Source: Magicicada septendecula
Lineage: Eukaryota > Arthropoda > Insecta > Hemiptera > Cicadidae
NCBI GenBank assembly: GCA_034769895.1
Contig: CM068367.1
Span: forward strand, 123,541,927-123,605,926
Length of the DNA: 64,000 nt
Direction of reading: 5' to 3'
The notes under the pieces were generated by a model that saw nothing but the letters and a program-made list of their open reading frames with translations, did not search any database and was not told the DNA's origin. A program made the translations under genes and the position numbers. Shown here piece by piece: positions 60,521-64,000 of this stretch; position 1 is the first letter of the stretch, and every line of letters starts with the position of its first letter.

Positions 60521-62485
60521 GTGCGATAACGTGTGGTGGTATACGTTAGTGACCACAGTACTGTGGTTAAGGCTGAAGAAAGAAGTAGTTTCTATGGAAA
60601 TATTTTATTTCGAAAATGATCTTAAATATAAATCTTAGAACATGGAAGTCATGTATGGTTCCATACCGATTTTTATAACTACGTTTTTGAAGCATTATTT
60701 GGAATCATAGCGGGACTGTTTGAATTCGCACGGAGGAGAGACTTCCCTTGATGCAGCATAACAATCCAAACAGCGGACATGTCATCCAGTGTAAACAGTG
60801 AATAATGTTGGGGAACGTAATAGCACCCTGATATTACATATTACTGCTCGGTTGGCAAAGCGATTACAGCCTAAGGGTGAACCAACATTTGTGTATGTAA
60901 ATCTGATGATTATGTGTAAACCTGTAAATCCCGTATAGTGCGTATCATTACCGAATAATGTTCCAGTCGTAGGGGGAGGGGAGGAACATTATCCACCCTA
61001 TCCCTTCGACTCCTGATTTACTGTGTCGTTTGTGTACGACGTGATACGTTTATATGAATACACATAATATATAACGTCTATACGTTGCATACAGAGAGGG
61101 ACTATGTGCGTGTGTATGTTGTAGGCCACTAGCTCTTGTGCATAAATATCATAATAATTATTAATTTAACTAATAAGCTCCATGAGCTGCTGATCTCGCT
61201 CACTATTTTGAAAGAAATCATTTATCCTATTAGTAGGCGCGAATTTCGATATTTGATAAAATTATGTTTTGAGAGGTACTAACTTAGTCAGATTATTAAA
61301 GATACGGCGAAGTTAGTATTTCGAATAAAATTCTTGATTTGTAACTTGATCCCCACATACACTTTCAAAATTTTCATAAAAATTTGAATTCTATTTATGG
61401 GTCGTGGTGGCCCTAAATTAAAAAAAAATCATTGTGAAATCGCTACAATTGGTTTGAAATTCCTTTATGCCTAACACCTGGCTGATTGTTATAATTATTT
61501 TAAAATATTCATCCATTTTTTTTTTTGGTCCTGGTATTCTAAAATTTTTTAATTTCCGAAGCTGTACACTATATTTAGATTTTAGTTAAAATTATGTTTA
61601 CTTTGATATCCCACATGGATTTTTGCGATTTTATGAAAATTTTACCCGCTTTTTGGGCCCTGACATACAAATAGTTTGAAATTTTCAAAGAATGGCTATT
61701 GTTTTCAGATTTTGCTTAAAATTCCCTTTAATTTGATAACTCATTTGGATTTTTGCAATTTTTTGTCAGTTTTGACCCCCTCACGTTTTTGCTCCCCGCC
61801 CCAGTATTTTTGGGAAGATCAATCTCATAAACAATATTGTTCTGTACAGAAAAGTATGGACACTCCTGCCAAGTTTTATTAAAAATCGGTTGATGCTTTT
61901 TTTAAAGTTACAATGAAACATACCCCAAACAGGTAGAGACAGACAAATTTCAAACGGTCAAGCTAAAACTGAGACTCGCTTCGCTCTTCTAAAGGAAATA
62001 TTGTATACCTTAAATTCAAAGACATTTATTCATACTAATCGGGTACTTTCTTGAAGTACTTTAAAACTAGCAATATTACTTACATACACTTACGTGTATA
62101 GACTGACTACATATTTATTCATTGTATAGTTTTGCTTTTTACTATAATACATTATTATAATATGTTTTTCATATTTTATTACTTTCTTAGATAAGCGTTA
62201 TTTTAGCCAATATTAGATAACATTTTTATTATTTTTTTTAGACAATGTTAGGTGAACTTTTTTGGCCATCTTCTCGTTTAGTTAACATATTTTGTAAATA
62301 TTTAAATGAAACAAATCACACAAGCGCGCCCACACACACGTACGTGTTTATTTATGTATATTTTTGATATTCTCTTCCCATAGGATCCATAGTAGAACTC
62401 TACCCTGTACCTTCTGCTCACGTATCGTAAAATTTTAGTATATCTTGTTAGAGTCAGTTTTACTTGTTCACGTTTCCCTTCGTTT
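60521..62485. other. Unassigned sequence, in part a dispersed non-coding repeat
   Basis: At 61360-61990 phrases such as TTTGAAATTTTCAAAGAATG, CCAAGTTTTATTAAAAATCG GTTGATGC and GAGACTCGCTTCGCTC read like a common insect non-coding repeat with an ACTCGCTTCGCTC 3' end. I could not fix the ends or class. No gene. Confidence 0.35.
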
Positions 62486-64000
62486 CAGTGGCGGCTTCGT
62501 GAGTAATGGAATGGGAGGGGCACACAGTGGGCAGGATCTAAGGCGGGGCCACCATTCGCGGTAATTAGTACTTAGGTAAAAAAATATAGAATGTCTTACC
62601 TGTTTTTATCCTGTTTGTCTCCTGTTTTTATATGTAGCGAATTCCTCTATCACTTGTTTGTAGAAATCTTAAATTCCATGAATCATTTGTTTTCTGTGGA
62701 TAGCATAGCCAATGCATTCAGTCTATCAGTGCCCATGGAATTTCTTAAAAATGTTTTTATTCTTTTCAATGTAGAAAAGCAAATTTCACTTTCAACAGTT
62801 GTCATCGGTATGGTAACAATTATCTTTAAAATAGTCACACATTCTGAGAAGGTACGAAACATGTTATTATCAAGGAAAAACTGTAATAACGGTGTTGCAC
62901 CAGAAGCAATACGTAAATCTTCACGACTTTATAACACTTCTAGTTCGGTTCTCAGTTTCAGGCCATTTATTGTGGGATAAAATTTAATCATTTTCCGGAA
63001 ACTCAACACAGTAATGTGGGAACTTTTCAACTAAAAACAATTTGGAAACACATAAATGATCTGAAAATTGAAATCTTTCATTAATATTGTTCACAATCAT
63101 ATCACATACGTCCAAAGCGGCCACACGGTTGCTCCTATTACTTAATTATTCACACACTGTCTCTTAGTCATAGGCTTACTTACAGACACTTCACTGTCTT
63201 CATAGGTCTTACGAATATTAACCACTGCACTCGCAAAATTTTTAACAAATGCTCTCATTTTTATTGCATCAATGTTTCTTTGTTGAAATGCAATCAAAGA
63301 AAATCGCCACATGAGGCATAATTCTGTGGAAAAAAGTCAACCAGAAAATGAACTGAGAATCCCTCAAAGTTCGTACAAATCCTGCAGCCTGGCTAGAAGC
63401 ACTTTTGTCAGAAATCTTTATGTGCCTAATGTTTATCTAAAAATGAAACGTTTTCTTGTGAACTTACTGTTTATTCTCTTCTCGTCGAACGCGTTTCGGC
63501 GTACGTATTCGCCTTCTTCAGCTTAGAGACCTCTAATACGTACGCCGAAACGCGTTCGACGAGAAGAGAATAAACAGTAAGTTCACAAGAAAAAGTTTCA
63601 TTTTTAGATAAGTGTTAGTGCTGTGAAAGAAGTGATGAATAATCAAGACAACTCTGCCTAATGTGTTCAAAACATTTTATTAGATTATCTTTATGTTCAA
63701 ACACAGTATTAACAGCCCTGTGTTGAAAGTACCATCTTGTAGGAGGCACAGACCCAATTTTTTTTTACAATTTCTACTAAATAATCCATCCTCTTTGGAG
63801 ATCTTGAAAAAATGGTCCTATTCCTTGCAGGTCTTGAAAAAATATTCTACTCTGGGAGGAAGAATATGTTGAGTTTTGAAGAATCAGATTCCCTTGATGG
63901 GCATAACAATGAATAAAATTTGCATTTGGATACTTCTCTTTAACCAAACACTGGACCCCTCCTTTCTGATCACTCATAACAGATGCACCATCGTAAGTCT
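62486..64000 (-). mobile_element. hAT transposon, 3' half (ZMYM1/KRBA2-like transposase), runs off window
   Basis: The terminus CAGTGGCGGCTTCGTGAGTA at 62486 is the 3' inverted end. The minus strand from 64000 encodes KTYDGASVMSDQKGGVQCLV, YPNANFIHCYAHQGNLILQN and SRIFFQDLQGIGPFF (RNase-H-like catalytic core of the hAT DUF4371 type), then decayed sequence, and finally at about 62880-62690 MFRTFSECVTILKIIVTIPM, TTVESEICFSTLKRIKTFL and RNSMGTDRLNALAMLS, the C-terminal hAT dimerisation domain (ESxFSTLKRIK). The 5' end, zinc finger and left inverted end lie beyond the window. Several frame breaks occur in the middle, and a 179-bp hairpin insert at 63433-63611 splits the gene, so it is inactive. 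Confidence 0.88.
63433..63611. mobile_element. Hairpin insert within the hAT gene
   Basis: Arms 63433-63508 and 63536-63611 are near-perfect inverted repeats (TTATCTAAAAATGAAAC at the outer ends, GAACGCGTTTCGGCGTACGT inner). A loop of about 27 bases carries, on the minus strand, the CTGAAGA-stem-GAAACGCGT motif at 63489-63521. It interrupts hAT coding sequence, so it is younger than that element. No clear target duplication. Confidence 0.75.

Noticed and set aside
61975-61995. CTCGCTTCGCTCTTCTAA as a Helitron 3' end
   Set aside because: No proper 16-20-nt hairpin precedes the CTAA, and no TC start was found upstream.
62591-62980. 129-codon plus-strand frame
   Set aside because: It is the antisense shadow of the hAT dimerisation domain on the minus strand.

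Overview
The window looks like AT-rich, repeat-dense nuclear DNA of an insect or other arthropod. The evidence is long pure microsatellites, mariner, hAT and pogo-type transposon ends, many short 3' stumps of LINEs, Penelope-like tails, and very long LTRs. A large-genome polyneopteran such as a cockroach or termite is my best guess, but this rests on repeat style only. I found no host exon I would defend. The window reads as intergenic or intronic sequence made of layered mobile-element fossils.

Layout. 1-5.1 kb: an LTR-like promoter/poly(A) pair, a (CA)122 tract, a 269-bp foldback insert with 14-bp target duplications, a pogo-type end and a LINE stump with a (GAA)n tail. 5.1-8.8 kb: unassigned sequence bracketed by two pogo/Tigger-like ends in inverted orientation. 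9.5-12.3 kb: two LINE 3' ends facing opposite ways. 15.5-17.35 kb: a non-autonomous hAT-like element with nested repeats. 17.8-25.2 kb: more LINE stumps and a 301-bp hAT MITE. 26-29 kb: Penelope-like tails, including a ~700-bp near-perfect foldback.

30.3-40.9 kb: the main feature, a young LTR element of 10.6 kb. Two nearly identical 3.44-kb LTRs flank a 3.75-kb interior. The only long reading frame in the interior is a 403-residue gag-position protein on the minus strand. It has a coiled coil, LDL-receptor class A (LDLa)-type cysteine modules and an Asn/Tyr/Pro-rich tail. No pol is visible, so the element is probably non-autonomous. A diverged solo LTR of the same family lies inverted at 44.3-47.8 kb, and both copies sit between 4-bp ATAT duplications.

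49-64 kb: a mariner-like end, a decayed mariner, a Harbinger-style MITE, an internally deleted mariner with intact inverted repeats, and the 3' half of a ZMYM/KRBA2-type hAT transposase gene. That hAT gene runs off the right edge and is interrupted by a small hairpin insert.

The most intriguing recurrent signal is a short structured motif found seven times in several unrelated inserts. Its form is YTGANGA, one extra base, a hairpin stem, GAA, then a palindrome of 4-6 bases. It resembles a hammerhead-ribozyme core and lies at Penelope-like tails. Together with the LDLa-bearing LTR family it is the best candidate here for something undescribed.
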